Below, piece by piece: positions 11,507-25,250 of a DNA stretch of 64,000 bases (the stretch's first letter is position 1; the number at the start of each line of letters is the position of its first letter). The position numbers were made by a program, and so were the translations under genes. The stretch lies in contig CM038708.1 in assembly GCA_021613375.1 (NCBI GenBank), positions 30,581,559-30,645,558 on the forward strand, read 5' to 3'. Source of the stretch: Megaleporinus macrocephalus (Eukaryota > Chordata > Actinopteri > Characiformes > Anostomidae). The notes beneath the pieces are model-generated. The model did not search any database, was not told where the DNA came from, and saw only the letters and a program-made list of their open reading frames with translations.

Positions 11507-11578
<72 letters not shown>

Positions 11579-14500
11579 TACAATCACACACATACTCTAA
11601 TATCCCCTCACATATATACTCTCATACCCCCTCACACTCATACTCTCATACACCCTCACACACATACTCTCACACCCCCTCACACACATACTCTATATAC
11701 GCACATATACCCTACACTCAAACGCACACACACACATACTCTACACTTACACATACACATACTCTCATACCCTCTCACACACATACTCATACCCCCTCAC
11801 ACACATACTCTACACACATACTCTACACTTACACATAAGCATACTCTCATACCCTCTCACACACATACTCTCATACACCCTCATACTCTAATACACCCTC
11901 ACACACATACTCTCACACCCCCTCACACACATACTCTACATACGCACATATATCCTACACTCAAACACACACACATACATACTCTACTCACATACTCTAC
12001 ACTTACACATACACATACTCTCATACCCCCTCACAAACATACTCATACCCCCTTACACACATACTCTCATACCCCCTCACACACATACTCTCATACCCCC
12101 TCACAAACATACTCTCATACCCCCTCACACACATACTCTCATACCCCGTCACACACATACTCTCATACCCGTCACACACACACTCATACCCCCTTACACA
12201 CATACTCTCATAACCCCTCACACACATACTCTCATACCCTCTCACAAACATACTCATACCCCCTTACACACATACTCTCATAACCCCTCACACACATACT
12301 CTCATACCCTCTCACAAACATACTCTCATACCCTCTCACAAACATACTCATACCCCCTTACACACATACTCTCATACCCTTTCACAAACATACTCTCATA
12401 CACCCTCACACACATACTCTAATACCCCCTCACACACATACTCTATATACGCACATATATCCTACACTCAAACGCACACACATACATAATCTACACACAT
12501 ACTCTACACATACACATACTCTCATACCCTCTCACACACATACTCATACCCCCTTACACACATACTCTACACACATACTCTACACTCACACACATACTCT
12601 CTTACACATACTCTCATAGCCCATCAGACTCATATTTTACACTCACATACATACTCTACACTTACACACTCTCATACCCTCTCACAAACATACTTATACC
12701 CCCTTACACACATACTCTCATGCCTCCTCACACAGATACTCTAATACCCCCTAACAAACATATTCTACACTTATACATACACATACTCTCATACCCTCTT
12801 ACACACATACTCTACACTTACACATACACATACTGTACACTTACACATACACATACTCTCATACCCCCTCACACACATACTCTCATACCCCCTCACACAC
12901 ATACTCTCATACCCTCTCACAAACATACTCTCATACCCTCTTACACACATACTCTACACTCACACACATACTCTCATACCCTCTCACAAACATACTCATA
13001 TCCCCTCACACACATACTCTCATACCCTCTCACAAACATACTCATACCCCCTCACACACATACTCTCATACCCCCTCACAAACATACTCATACACCCTTA
13101 CACACATACTTTCATAGCCCATCAGACTCATACTCTACACTCTACACTCACATACACATACTCTACACTCACACACACATACTCTACACTCACACATACT
13201 CTACACTCACAAACACATACTCTACACTCACACATACTCTACACTCACAAACACATACTCTACACTCACACATACTCTACACAAATACTCTACACTCACA
13301 CACACAAACTCTACACAAATACTCTACACTCACACATACTCTACACAAATACTCTACACTCACACACATACTCTACACTCACACATACTCTACACAAATA
13401 CTCTACACTCACACACACAAACTCTACACAAATACTCTACACTTACACACTCTCATACCCTCTCACAAACATACTTATACCCCCTTACACACATACTCTC
13501 ATACCTCCTCACACAGATACTCTAATACCCCCTAACAAACATATTCTACACTTACACATACAAATACTCTCATACCCTCTTACACACATACTCTACACTT
13601 ACACATACACATACTGTACACTTACACATACACATACTCTCATACCCCCTCACACACATACTCTCATACCCCGTCACACACATACTCTCATACCCTCTCA
13701 CAAACATACTCTCATACCCTCTTACACACATACTCTACACTCACACACATACTCTCATACCCTCTCACAAACATACTCATATCCCCTCACACACATACTC
13801 TCATACCCTCTCACAAACATACTCATACCCCCTCACACACATACTCTCATACCCCCTCACAAACATACTCATACCCCCTTACACACATACTCTCATAGCC
13901 CATCAGACTCATACTCTACACTCTACACTCACATACACATACTCTACACTCACACACACATACTCTACACTCACACATACTCTACACTCACAAACACATA
14001 CTCTACACTCACACACACAAACTCTACACAAATACTCTACACTCACACACATACTCTACACTCACACACATACTCTACACTCACACATACTCTACACAAA
14101 TACTCTACACTCACACACAAAAACTCTACACAAATACTCTACACTCACACATACTCTACACAAATACTCTACACTCACACATACTCTACATAAATACTCT
14201 ACACTCACACAAACTCTGCACAAATACTCTACACTCACACATACTCTACACAAATACTCTACACTCACACATACTCTACACTCACACACATACTCTACAC
14301 TCACACATAGACTCTACACACATACTCTACACTCGCACACATACTCTACATAAAAACTCTACACTCACACATACTCTACACTCACACACACATACTCTAC
14401 ACTCACACATAGACTCTACACAAATACTCTACACTCACACACATACTCTACACTCACACATACTGTACACTCACACACACATACTCTACACTCACACATA

Positions 14501-16695
14501 GACTCTACACACATACTCTACACTCGCACACATACTCTACATAAAAACTCTACACTCACACATACTCTACACTCACACACATACTCTACACTCACACATA
14601 GACTCTACACACATACTCTACACTCACACATACTCTACACAAATACTCTACACTCACACAAATACTCTACACTCACACATAGACTCTACAAACATACTCT
14701 ACCTCCACACACATATACTCTACACTCGCACACATACTCTACACTCACACATACTCTACATAAAAACTCTACACTCACACATACTCTACACTTACACACA
14801 CATACTCTACACTTACACATAGACTCTACACACATACTCTACACTCACACATACTCTACACTCACACATACTCTACACAAACACTCTACACTCACACACA
14901 TACTCTACAGTCACACATACTCTACACAAATACTCTACACTCACACACATACTCTACACTCACACACACACATACTCTACACTCACACATACTCTACACA
15001 AATACTCTACACTCACACATAGACTCTACAAACATACTCTACCTCCACACACACATACTCTACACTCGCACACATACTCTACACTCACACATACTCTACA
15101 TAAAAAATCTACACTCACACATACTCTACACTCACACACACATACTCTACACTCACACATAGACTCTACACACATACTCTACACTCACACATACTCTACA
15201 CAAATACTCTACACTCACACACATACTCTACACTCACACACACACTCTACACTCTACACTCACACAAATACTCTACACTCACACATAGACTCTACAAACA
15301 TACTCTACCTCCACACACACATACTCTACACTCACACATATACTCTACACTCACACATACTCTACACAATACTCTACACTCACACACACGCTACACTTAC
15401 ACATACTCTCATACCCTCTCACAAACATACTCATACCCCTTTACACACATACTCTACACACATATTCTACACTCACACACATACTCTACAATCACACATA
15501 CAAATACTTTTATATCCTCTCACAAACATACTTATACCCCCTTACACACATACTCTCATAGCCCAGACTCATACTCTACACTCTGCACTCACACACACAT
15601 ACTCTACACTCACACAGACTCTACACACATACTCTACACTTACACACACATACTCTACACTCACACAGACTCTACACACATACTCTACACTTACACACAC
15701 ATACTCTACACTCACACAGACTCTACACACATACTCTACACTTACACACACATACTCTACACTCACACAGACTCTACACACATACTCTACACTTACACAC
15801 ACATACTCTACACTCACACAGACTCTACACACATACTCTACACTTACACACACATACTCTACACTCACACACACATACTCTACACTCACACAGACTACAC
15901 ACATACCCTACACTCACACACACATATTCTACACTCACACATATACTCTACACTCATACACACATACTCTACACTTACACATGGACTCTACACACATACT
16001 ATACACTCACCCACACATACTCTACACACATACTCTACACTCACACACATACTTTACACACATACTCTACACACACACACATACTCTACACTCCCACATA
16101 TATACTACACACATACTCTACACAAACACACATACTCTACACACATAATCTACACTGACATGCATACTCTACATTCACACACATACTCTCATACACGTGT
16201 ACTCTCATACCCCTTTAGACTAATACTCTACACTCTTACACATACTCTTCACACATACTCTGAACTCACACACACATACTCTACATTCACCCACTTAACC
16301 TCATACCCTCTCACAAACATACTCTCATACCCCTTTACACACATACTCGCATACCCCCAACACATATACTCTACACACATACTCTTCACTCACACACATA
16401 CTCTACACTTACACATAAACATACTCTCATACCCTCTCACAAACATACTCTCATACCCTCTCACAAACATACTCCCATACCCCTTACACACATACTCTCA
16501 CCCCCCTCAAACACACTCACATAGACTCTACACACATACTCTACTCACACACACACATACTCTACACACATACTCTACACTCACACACATACTTTACACA
16601 TGTACTCTACACACATACTCTACACACACACACATACTCTACACTCACACATACTCTCATACCTTCTCACAAACATACTCTCATACCCCCTTACA
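11505..16695. repeat. Long (CA)n-seeded tandem array, nearly G-free on the plus strand
   Basis: It begins with a pure CA run (about 11505-11576) and continues as about 5 kb of mixed units. A 24-base type (cacacatactctcatacccc plus ctca) dominates the left part. A shorter type of about 16-17 bases (cacacatactctacact) dominates the right part. Higher-order repeats are visible: about 13440-13920 repeats about 12660-13130. Guanine is almost absent on the plus strand. The many open frames across it (Thr/His/Ser-rich or Cys/Val/Tyr/Glu-rich) are repeat artefacts. Confidence 0.95.
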
Positions 16696-16895
16696 CATGT
16701 ACAGCTCCACCGCTTGTGCTGTTGACCAATTGCCCATTTTTCCAACGGCCAACCTGCTGCCTGTGTGATCTGCTCGAACATTGTTGGGTCAGGTTCAATG
16801 TGGTCACTTTCTTTCAGCTCAGTCTGAGTGTTGGTCGTGAAAGTTGCGCTTGTGTCACTGTCACCATACCTACTGTAACTGGAGGAGCTTGCCAT
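16690..16895 (-). CDS. Unrecognised open frame at the edge of the array
   Basis: The minus-strand frame starts with ATG at 16895 and reads MASSSSYSRYGDSDTSATFT, TNTQTELKESDHIEPDPTMF and EQITQAAGWPLEKWAIGQQ. It then enters the tandem array, where it becomes repeat-encoded. The first 67 or so residues have normal complexity, so they may be a first exon. A donor-like ACATGT followed by GTAAGG lies at about 16696-16688. No domain is recognised. It could be a transposon gene fragment. No downstream exon is visible because the array follows. Confidence 0.3.
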
Positions 16896-17204
16896 CTTAT
16901 TTCAGATGTTCCTCTGCTGTGTGTCCAGATCTGTATGTGCATGCTAGCGGACTCTTCATTAATTAAGAACTAATTATTACTTATTTCATTAATTCTTTAT
17001 TTTTACACAGGTCCTTATACCAATGTCTGAGGGATTGACCTTAACCAAAATGAATATATTTCTCTATGGGTCTAAGGATCTAGCTGCAGTTCAGAAGCGC
17101 TTATAAGAAACCGATCTGCGGCGTGATAAGCTGTGTCTGCTGGGAGACTACCCCTGACTCCAAAGATCACTGATCAAAAGTGGAAACACACACGTGCCAG
17201 TGTA

Positions 17205-17515
17205 GAGCAAGGAGTGGGTCTAGTTTCAGCAGATCATTCAGTAAAACACCTGAACACTGTATTACACTAATAAAGCCTGTAGAGTTTCAGCAGATCATTC
17301 AGTAAAGTACCTGAACACTGCATTACACTAATAAAGCCTGTAGAGTTTCAGCAGATCATTCAGTAAAGTACCTGAACACTGTATTACACTAATAAAGCCT
17401 GTAGAGTTTCAGCAGATCATTCAGTAAAGTACCTGAACACTGTATTACACTAATAAAGCCTGTAGAGTTTCAGCAGATCATTCAGTAAAGTACCTGAACA
17501 CTGTATTACATCTGA
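17205..17515. repeat. 61-bp minisatellite, five copies
   Basis: Units containing gtttcagcagatcattcagt and acctgaacactgtattacac repeat at a 61-base step (about 17280, 17341, 17402, 17463), very similar to one another. Confidence 0.9.
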
Positions 17516-17800
17516 TGTCTTCCAAAGTGCTAAAACTGAAGTATGAGTATTCTTTCTTCTTGAACGATGCCATAGAAGAACCACTATGCGTTCCCTAAAG
17601 AACATCTTAATGGAGGTTGCTTTAAAGAAAGATGAAGAACCTTGTACATGTTTAAAGGTGCTTGTATACCAATGAAAGCTTTTCTCCAGAGCCATATATC
17701 TAACCCAAGAACCCTGTAAGAACCTATTTGTTTAAGAAGAGTGCACATGTAAACAGATGTGCTTCTACTATAGAACCTGAGATCTGGTTCCTTTACTCAC

Positions 17801-19437
17801 CCTGAAGCGTCTCAATGTGAGCCGGAAGCTCCTCCAGGGCGAGCTGTTCGACAGCAGGAGCAATCTGCCTTTCAGCGTGCTCGTCTGCTGTCTGGAGCTC
17901 ACCTCCTGTCTGGAGCTCGTCTCCTGCTGTGACATGAAGAAACATCAACAGCTGTCCAAAACCATCACTGTGGTTCAATCTGACCATCAAGTTTTTGTTA
18001 TTCACCCAAAAACTGGACAAATCTAGATTCACTTAGTAAAACGAGTCTGAGTTCTTTAATAGCTGCAAACTGATTTTCAGCACCGAAGGTGAATCTTCTG
18101 CTGTTATTACTCATATCAGACCAAAACAGCCTATTCATGATTAATAACATGAGTGTTAACAGCTTATAAATGACTAATAACAGCAGCTGTTTAATAATAA
18201 TCATTTTATCTAGTAATGATTTACTTGACTTACTCAGGGGATGAATGCTGCTGTGCTCAGGCAGCGGTAGCTGGACTGTGGTCTCAGCTTCAATGTCTGA
18301 TTGTCCCTCTAGAGACATCAAGCAGAATGTTTATTAATAAACTTCATTAGCCGCCATTAAGGTCTCTGTCTCATTATCTGCTAAATTGAATTAAAAATTA
18401 AATAAACACAAAAACTAATAGAATTTCAAACCAGTTGTGCTTTTATTATCATTTCCTTTAATTTCCTTACATCCATAAATTTACACTCTCATTTAATATT
18501 CATAATTTTATTTTTGGGTTCTGCTTAAATATAGTTACATACTTTATACTTAACATTTCTTAAAACATAATATATTTCTCATAATGTATCTGTATTCATC
18601 CTCTGTCTGAAACACTGCCCCGCCTCCCAATTGGACACGTGTGCTCTGATTGGTCAGCTCATCCAATCTGTTGACTGGTTAACTCCCCACCCCCTCTGTT
18701 CTGATTGGTCAACTGTCAACTTACCGACTCTCTTCTGATTGGTCAATTCACCAACCAGAGAAATGGATAAATTATTACCAATTAATCCCTCCTATTTAAG
18801 TACTCCCAGACTGTATAATTACTACTATGAATTATTTATTTACTAATATTTGTTACTATGAATTAATAATAATGGTCTGCTGTGAATTCTTTATCTTCTA
18901 CCATGAATTTAGCAGCTACTACATGAATTATGCAGTTATTACTGTTATTACTGAGTAGCTACTCCAAACTACAGCCTGTTCTAAATGATTCAGTCTGTTT
19001 TATAAACTATTCAGTATTTACTGTATATTACAATCACATCTCATCTACTCACCCAGAAGCTGCTCAGCATCCGTTGATATCTCCTCCAGAACCACTTCAC
19101 TCGGGTCTGAGGAGATGAGCTTCTGTGGAGGAGGGGCCGTTTCCTCCAGTGTCTCTGCTGAAACACTTTTCAGGCCTCCAGCTGTTTCTTCTGCTGGAGG
19201 GTCTACAACGGCCACCTCCTCCTCCACTTTTGCAGCCTGTTGTTTAGTGTTTGTGATATTATCTTCGTCCTCGATGTTTCCCTGCTTTTTCTCAGTTCTC
19301 TGCCCGGTCTTCCACTTTCCTCTTTTCTTTTTCTTTTTTAGAGTAACACTTGTCTGACACTCCTCTGTGTCTGAGTTGAAGTCGCTGCCTCTATGGCACC
19401 AAAACCAGAGGCAGCTCATCTTTGCTATTCTCCACAA
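17801..19437 (-). CDS. Unrecognised acidic multi-exon gene
   Basis: Three minus-strand exons join in frame, all phase 1: 19437-19053, 18308-18234 and 17926-17801. Each has a consensus donor (GTGAGT, GTAAGT, GTGAGT) and fitting acceptors. The start could be MWRIAK or, six codons on, MSCLWFWCHRGSDFNSDTEE. The second would give a Cys-rich N terminus that might be palmitoylated (inference). A Lys-rich stretch (LKKKKKRGKWKTGQRTEKKQ) follows. After that come acidic, low-complexity parts (EEEVAVVDPPAEETAGG, EVVLEEISTDAEQL, ELQTGGELQTADEHAERQ). No Ig or other known domain is seen. Further 3' exons are expected, since exon three ends at a donor and no stop is reached. It is unrelated to the NITR genes around it. 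The 5' end could also lie further upstream. Confidence 0.5.
18645..18760. promoter_or_regulatory. Cluster of inverted CCAAT boxes
   Basis: The motif ctgattggtca occurs three times (about 18646, 18700 and 18735), with a related gttgactggttaac between them. On the minus strand these are TGACCAATCAG, a strong CCAAT/NF-Y-like site. They fall in intron 1 of the acidic gene. This may be an internal regulatory element or a simple repeat relic. Confidence 0.35.
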
Positions 19438-20260
19438 TGCTTCAACTCAGACTGATCAGAAACTGATCACGTGCACAACTTCACACATCTTCTCCTTTAT
19501 GACATCACACACTGTATGCCTTAGTGATTATGACATCGCGGCAGAATTTCACATTCTAACATTCTATTGCGTCTGTGTGGCTGAGTGAATGTAGAGCTAC
19601 AGTTAATATGAGTAGATGTTGATATGAGGGGATGGGTTATGATATTGGTTTGGTGGGCTAAAATATATATATTTATATTCTGTATCAGAATGCTGTAATA
19701 TGTGTGATACATAGTTATTACATATAGGTTCTTCACATTACTTTGTAATATTTATGGGGCATATTATTATTATTCATAAGTTCTTACAAATGAAATACAC
19801 ATATACACTGATCAGTCATAACATTAACCCTTGTATTGTCTTGCGGGTCAAAACTGACCTGCTACCATGTTCAGCTGTAGAAAACATACCTTAAACTATC
19901 TTTTTCCAATTTGAAATGTTATGACTTTTCCTAAAGGGACCCCATCATTAGAAAAAGTGATACTTTGTTTTTGTTTATGTTTCCATGTGGGCTGTACACC
20001 ACTAGAGTACAAAGATTGTCATTTTTGACCCGTTAATTATAAAAGTATTTGAACACCAGAAAAAAGTTCAAAGGCCACATGCAAACTCTCTAACACACAC
20101 ACACACAGACACACAGGTTTGTTCAGTTGTGTCTAACACAACATATTTTCTTTAATAGTTATTTAATTTACAGCAGTAATATATTGTAGTCCACTATCAG
20201 ATAACATAACATTAACAATAAAAAGGTAGACGGGGTAAATGAGTTTTAGAAAATCCATCT

Positions 20261-22402
20261 CTATTGGGGGAATTTGATCTGCGAGTATACTTCAGTGTTT
20301 TTAAGCTTCTGTTGTCTCCTAGTGCTTCTGGAGGACGGTGTTTTGTTGTTGAAACTTAAAGCGGCGTAGTTCAAAGATTCATCACATGCAACCTGCAGAC
20401 AAAGACTGGTTTTAATTCATTCACTCTAAACTGATTGAATTTAAAGAGTTTAGCAGCGTTATTAAATTCCACAACAGCACTTTAAACTTATAATATCACA
20501 TTTGACCAGACGTGGGTCGTAAAAGTAGTGATATACAAGTAGGATCTGAAGTTAGTATAGCTTCGTTTCTTTTTTTGACTCTAAATAAAATGTTAAAGCT
20601 CCAAAGTCAGGGAGGTGACCAATCACAAAGCAGTACAGATGTCCTCAAAACACAATATAATGAAATTAAACACAAAAAAGAAAAAAGTAACAAAATATGA
20701 ATGACTAAAATAAAAGTGAGAGATTCTTTTATTCACCAATATTTGAAGTATATGAAGTAAAATTATTATTATTTGTTAAACTCCCAGTAGAAATACTCAT
20801 TTCATCCTCAATTCATCAGTATTTTACATGTAATACATAGTGAGTTGTATTATGTCTAAAACATTTAGTAGTTATTATGAACTTAATCTAAAATGTAATA
20901 TATTTGAATTGTCTCTTATTCTATTGTCACAGAGTGTTATCATACAGTGAAACTGTAAATGACAAATGATTTATGAATATATCAGAGACTTTAGATTTAG
21001 CCAGAAGTTAGAAGAAAGTGATTTAATTACCTGGTTCGCTTGGGCTGTGTGACTTTCAGCAGCATCTTCAACAATATATACATATATACATAAACATGTA
21101 GTTAAAATATAAAAAAATAACCAAAATCAATTTACTAACAAATGCAATACAACAATATTATTCTCAGAGATAAGACCAACCTTTCTGTTGTGTTTGGTGT
21201 GATTTTCTACACAGAAATAAAACCACAGCAATGGATATGATGTTCGATGCTGCTAAGCCGAGAATGATTGGGACCGAAACACTGTTTTCTGTAACTAGCA
21301 AAAAAGTACATCAAATTTTATCTGGAATTAAAACAACGTATTTTAATGGAAACTTTATTTTCCTCACAACTCTCATGAGTCTTCTGCATTATTGGGGAAT
21401 TCTTTTTTAGATATTATACGTAAAACTTATAATCTTAACTGATTCAAAATATTTGATCTTACCCGCAAAGTGCAGTTTAGTTCCGTTCCCAAAGATGATC
21501 TCTCCACACATGAGCACAGCACAGTAGTAAGTTCCAGCATCAGAGAGGCTGAGGTTCCTCTTTGGGAGTTTGTAGACACAGCTCTGTGTAGAAGAATCAG
21601 TCTCAGAGCTTTTCTTACACTCATCACTCCTGTTTCCATGAGTGTAAATGATTCCTGGATGAGATTCTCCTGATCCGGGTCTGAACCAGTACACACTGTG
21701 TTCTCCTGCAGACGTATCTGTGAGGACTGAACACTGCAAAGTTGTATCACCTCCCAGTTCAACAGGACCTGATACAGGATGTTGAAGAACAGCATTGAGA
21801 CTAGAAGATGAACCTAAAGAGCGAAAAAGGTTTTACAATATAGCAAAGTTTTAAAGTTGATGGCAAGTAATTAAACATAAACTCATACATACCTTTCAGG
21901 ACTAAAACTGTGCAGACTAATAATTCAACAGCTGTATATTCTGCCATTACACAGTAGTACGTTGCTGAATCAGAAGGTTCTGTGTTTGAGATACTCAGAT
22001 TAAAACTGCTTTTGTCTTGTACTGCAGTAAAGCGGCGATTGAAATCATTGTGATATTTGACTTCCCCACTAATATAAGCAGAAGTGATGAGGAGAGGCTT
22101 TTCTCCTGGACTCTGTTTAAACCATTTAATTACTGATGGATTAACAGATGAAAATAAACAATTCAGATAAAAATTTTCTTTCTCCCGAATGTACTTCCAT
22201 CCATTTACACACGGAATGTCAGTCTTCAATGTGTCACCTAACAGACCAGAAGAAGAAAACTGTTACTATTATTATTTTAATGAAGAGCTGTAATGTGTAC
22301 AGCAGTCCATGTAGGATAAGTTCATTAATAATTAAACATTAAAAAATCTTAAACAGTACCTAATGCTGTCCAGATGAGAACAAGCACAAAAAACTGAATC
22401 AT
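20261..22402 (-). CDS. nitr: NITR U3, intact receptor with type B ITIM tail
   Basis: Exons: leader 22402-22360, V 22237-21893, I 21813-21463, transmembrane 21288-21181, juxtamembrane 21065-21031, tail 20392-20261. Predicted 337 aa with all phases closing. The V domain is nearly the same as in U2 (DIPCVNGWKY, WFKQSPGEKP, DSATYYC, LVCTVLVLKG). The I domain is also U2-like and ends FGNGTKLHFAG. The membrane part (SVPIILGLAASNIISIAVV, then LFLCRK) and the tail (ACDESLNYAALSFNN...NTEVYSQIKFPQ) are type B instead. The canonical ITIM LNYAAL is present, and the second tyrosine has Glu at -2. The 5' half and upstream flank copy U2, so the gene is a mosaic. An inhibitory receptor is inferred from the family and the ITIM. 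Confidence 0.88.
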
Positions 22403-22580
22403 TGTTGAACTCCTAGAAAAAACAATCAAACAAACAAAAACATTTATTTTATCTGTTATCTTGTACAAACATTAATAAACAGAAGAGCAATTCTGTGTTG
22501 CTGGAATTGAGTTAGTTCTGAGAGGTCACTTACAGCCGTTGGAGGACAAAAGCAGTCTTTCAAGACATGCAGACTTCTAC

Positions 22581-22620
22581 AAATGCTTTATAACTCTGTG
22601 CAGAAAGCTGATTGGCTGAT
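22581..22620 (-). promoter_or_regulatory. U3 promoter module (CCAAT + TATA)
   Basis: Minus-strand AGCCAATCAGC followed by GTTATAAAGC, same spacing as in U2. A non-coding 5' exon ending in GTAAGT follows (about 22530). Confidence 0.7.
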
Positions 22621-22969
22621 AAAAAAGAAGCTAGATTCAGGTCCTGCCCACTCACATCAACGAATGTAGCGGAAACTTAATATTCAAATCACTAGCAATG
22701 AACTCTAGATTAGAATTTTAAATCTATCACTCAAGTTTTATCAATATTTATTAATTTATATTAATCTTGGAAAACTAACATAAAGGAAGGTTTATTTATT
22801 GTACTAGTAAAGACACAAAGTTAAATTAGGCACCAGACATTATTGCTATAATCGTAATATAATATATTATTATACTATATTATGTGCAATAAAACACTAA
22901 AACAAATTCACATCATAAGATGATGAAACAACCAATCATTAAAGTCTATTACTGTTTCAATTTAGAACT

Positions 22970-23125
22970 TATATAGAGGGACAAAAATAGTGGCAGTGTG
23001 GTGGTGGGGGGATTCCCCACACAAAGCAGGATGTGGTTCGACTTTGTAGAAGACAGGCTGAACAGGGGGCGCTGTAGAGATGTGATTGTGCAGCTGTTGT
23101 ATTTACAGCTGCTTTGAGGAAATTT
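22970..23125. repeat. Conserved upstream block of NITR units (U3 copy)
   Basis: Close copy of 8600-8770, with the same acacaaagcaggatgtgg and gaacagggggcgctgtagag segments. Confidence 0.6.
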
Positions 23126-23149
23126 TATCAATGAATTGCAGGTTCAGAT

Positions 23150-24050
23150 GCTCATTGGATCTTTGCTCAAGAGAAACTGAGCACTGGTGGCCGTGACACC
23201 AGATACTGTTCACGTTAACAATCATAAACTAAATTAAAGACCACCCTCTTTCACCCCTGACTATTTTTTGTAACTTGCATCCAGTAAGATTTTAACCTCA
23301 AGTATGTACACTTGAAAGACTGATGTGTCTTCAGTTGGTTTGGCTTAAATCGGATATTTCTATGATTTCCATCAACAGGTTATTGCTTGTATACTAGTCT
23401 GTGCAAATCACAAATTTGCATGACATTTACAGAAAGACTCATTAGCCTACAGCGAGCCACGTCTGTCACAACATACTGTAGAGAGAGAGTTAAGCAAACA
23501 GGTGTTTTGTAATGTTTGTGATTGGATTTGTGTGATAAAAGGAGTATATAGGTTATTATCATTTTAAAGACCTGCATTAAATATTGTGATTATTAGAGAT
23601 GTTAAAATTTACACTACAGAAGAATATGAATGCCCCTCCCAAGTATTAAGTTCAGCCATGCAATCTCCACAGACAAATATCAGCAGTAGAACGTCACATT
23701 GGAGATATAAGCATTGATTAGACCACCTAAAGAGTTCTGATCTGGATTCTTCTGACAGAGCTGTCCAGCTCCTTGGTGCATATTTTACTATTATTAACTG
23801 AAACACTTCATTAAGCTCCTCTGAAAGGATTTTGATTTGTGGTGATATTTCTGCTGCCAGGTCTTTTTTACTAGGGGTCCTAATAGTAATGATTTATTAA
23901 TTACATCTAATAAAGTGTAATCTTTAAAAGCTACTTATATTGTTTTATAATATTTATATTAAAAATGTATAATTAGATTACTCCCATTTTAAAATTCCTG
24001 TAGTTTATTATTACTCTGCTCTGCCCACCACTGTACCTAATTAACACACT
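23150..24050. other. No gene recognised
   Basis: Intergenic spacer between U3 and the relic promoter. It has only short open frames without domains. Confidence 0.45.
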
Positions 24051-24059
24051 CCTCCAAGT

Positions 24060-24250
24060 TATATGGAAAATGTATTTATGTAAATGTATATTGTAGTATA
24101 GAAAGTTATTTATGTATATGTATATTATAGTATAGAAAGTTATTTAGGTATATGTATATTATAGTATAGAAAGTTATTTATGTGTATGTATATTATAGTA
24201 TAGAAAGTTAATTATGTATATGTATATTATAGTATAGAAGGTTATTTATG
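24060..24250. repeat. Minisatellite of about 35-36 bases
   Basis: The unit tatattatagtatagaaagt plus ttatttatgtatatg is repeated about five times. Confidence 0.85.
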
Positions 24251-24373
24251 TTTGTTGTCGGAAATTTCTGACTGTGTTTTTCTGTTTTTCTTGTCATTGT
24301 ATATGTCAATTGGATTTTAATTAGACATTTGCTTCTGGCTTTAAAGGCTGTATGATAAATGTGATTTTATGAT

Positions 24374-24377
<4 letters not shown>

Positions 24378-24411
<34 letters not shown>
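24378..24411. repeat. (AAT)n microsatellite
   Basis: Perfect trinucleotide run. Confidence 0.9.
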
Positions 24412-24414
<3 letters not shown>

Positions 24415-24592
24415 GAATGTACAACAAGTAAAGTATGATTTCTTATTAAAACCTACTTTCACTCGCAGCCTGCCATCTTCACACTGATTACAAAATGAAA
24501 GTACATACAGGGATTTGGTTTGAAGGTGACCACAATGAAGTTTCCTTAGGCCTTACCTGCTTTTCAATGTCTCATAAAACTGTATTCTTTGA

Positions 24593-24594
<2 letters not shown>

Positions 24595-24634
<40 letters not shown>

Positions 24635-24678
24635 TGACAGACACACACACAAAGAAAATATGCTTAAATGTTTTTGTT

Positions 24679-24755
<77 letters not shown>
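24595..24755. repeat. (CT)n and (TA)n microsatellites
   Basis: A CT run (about 24595-24631) is followed, after a short CA stretch, by a long TA run (about 24681-24750) and a T tract. Open frames here are repeat artefacts. Confidence 0.95.
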
Positions 24756-24759
<4 letters not shown>

Positions 24760-24809
24760 TCATTTTATATGTCATATATATCATTTTATAAACAATTTTG
24801 TCCCGATTT

Positions 24810-25250
24810 ATACTACTACTAATACTAATAATACCAATACTAATACTACTACCAGTACTAACTTTACTACCTGTAATACTTACTACTCACACTACTGCTA
24901 CTAACACTACCACTGCCACCATTACTACTATCACTACTAACACTAACACTCCCTCTTCTACCACTACCACTACTGCTGCTACTACTACTGCTACCACTAC
25001 TACTTATAACACTATTACTACTACAAATAATTATACTAATACTATCAATACTACTACCAGTACTAGTACTGCTGCTACTAGAACTACCACTACCACTACT
25101 GCTGCTACTACTACTGCTACCACTACTTCTTATAACACTACTACTACTACTACAAATAATTATACTAATACTATCAATACTACTACCAGTACTAGTACTG
25201 CTGCTACTAGAACTACCACTACCACTACTGCTGCTACTACTACTGCTAGC
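24810..25250. repeat. Imperfect (ACT)n trinucleotide tract
   Basis: About 440 bases of ACT-type trinucleotides with a 115-120 base higher-order duplication (about 25005-25130 recurs at 25130-25250). It encodes Thr-rich or Ser-rich frames that are not genes. It ends directly against the relic promoter. Confidence 0.9.

Noticed and set aside
11482..16768. Long Thr/His/Ser-rich and Cys/Val/Tyr/Glu-rich open frames across the tandem array.
   Set aside because: They arise because the G-poor or C-poor repeat lacks stop codons in some frames; there is no start or splice context and composition follows the repeat exactly.
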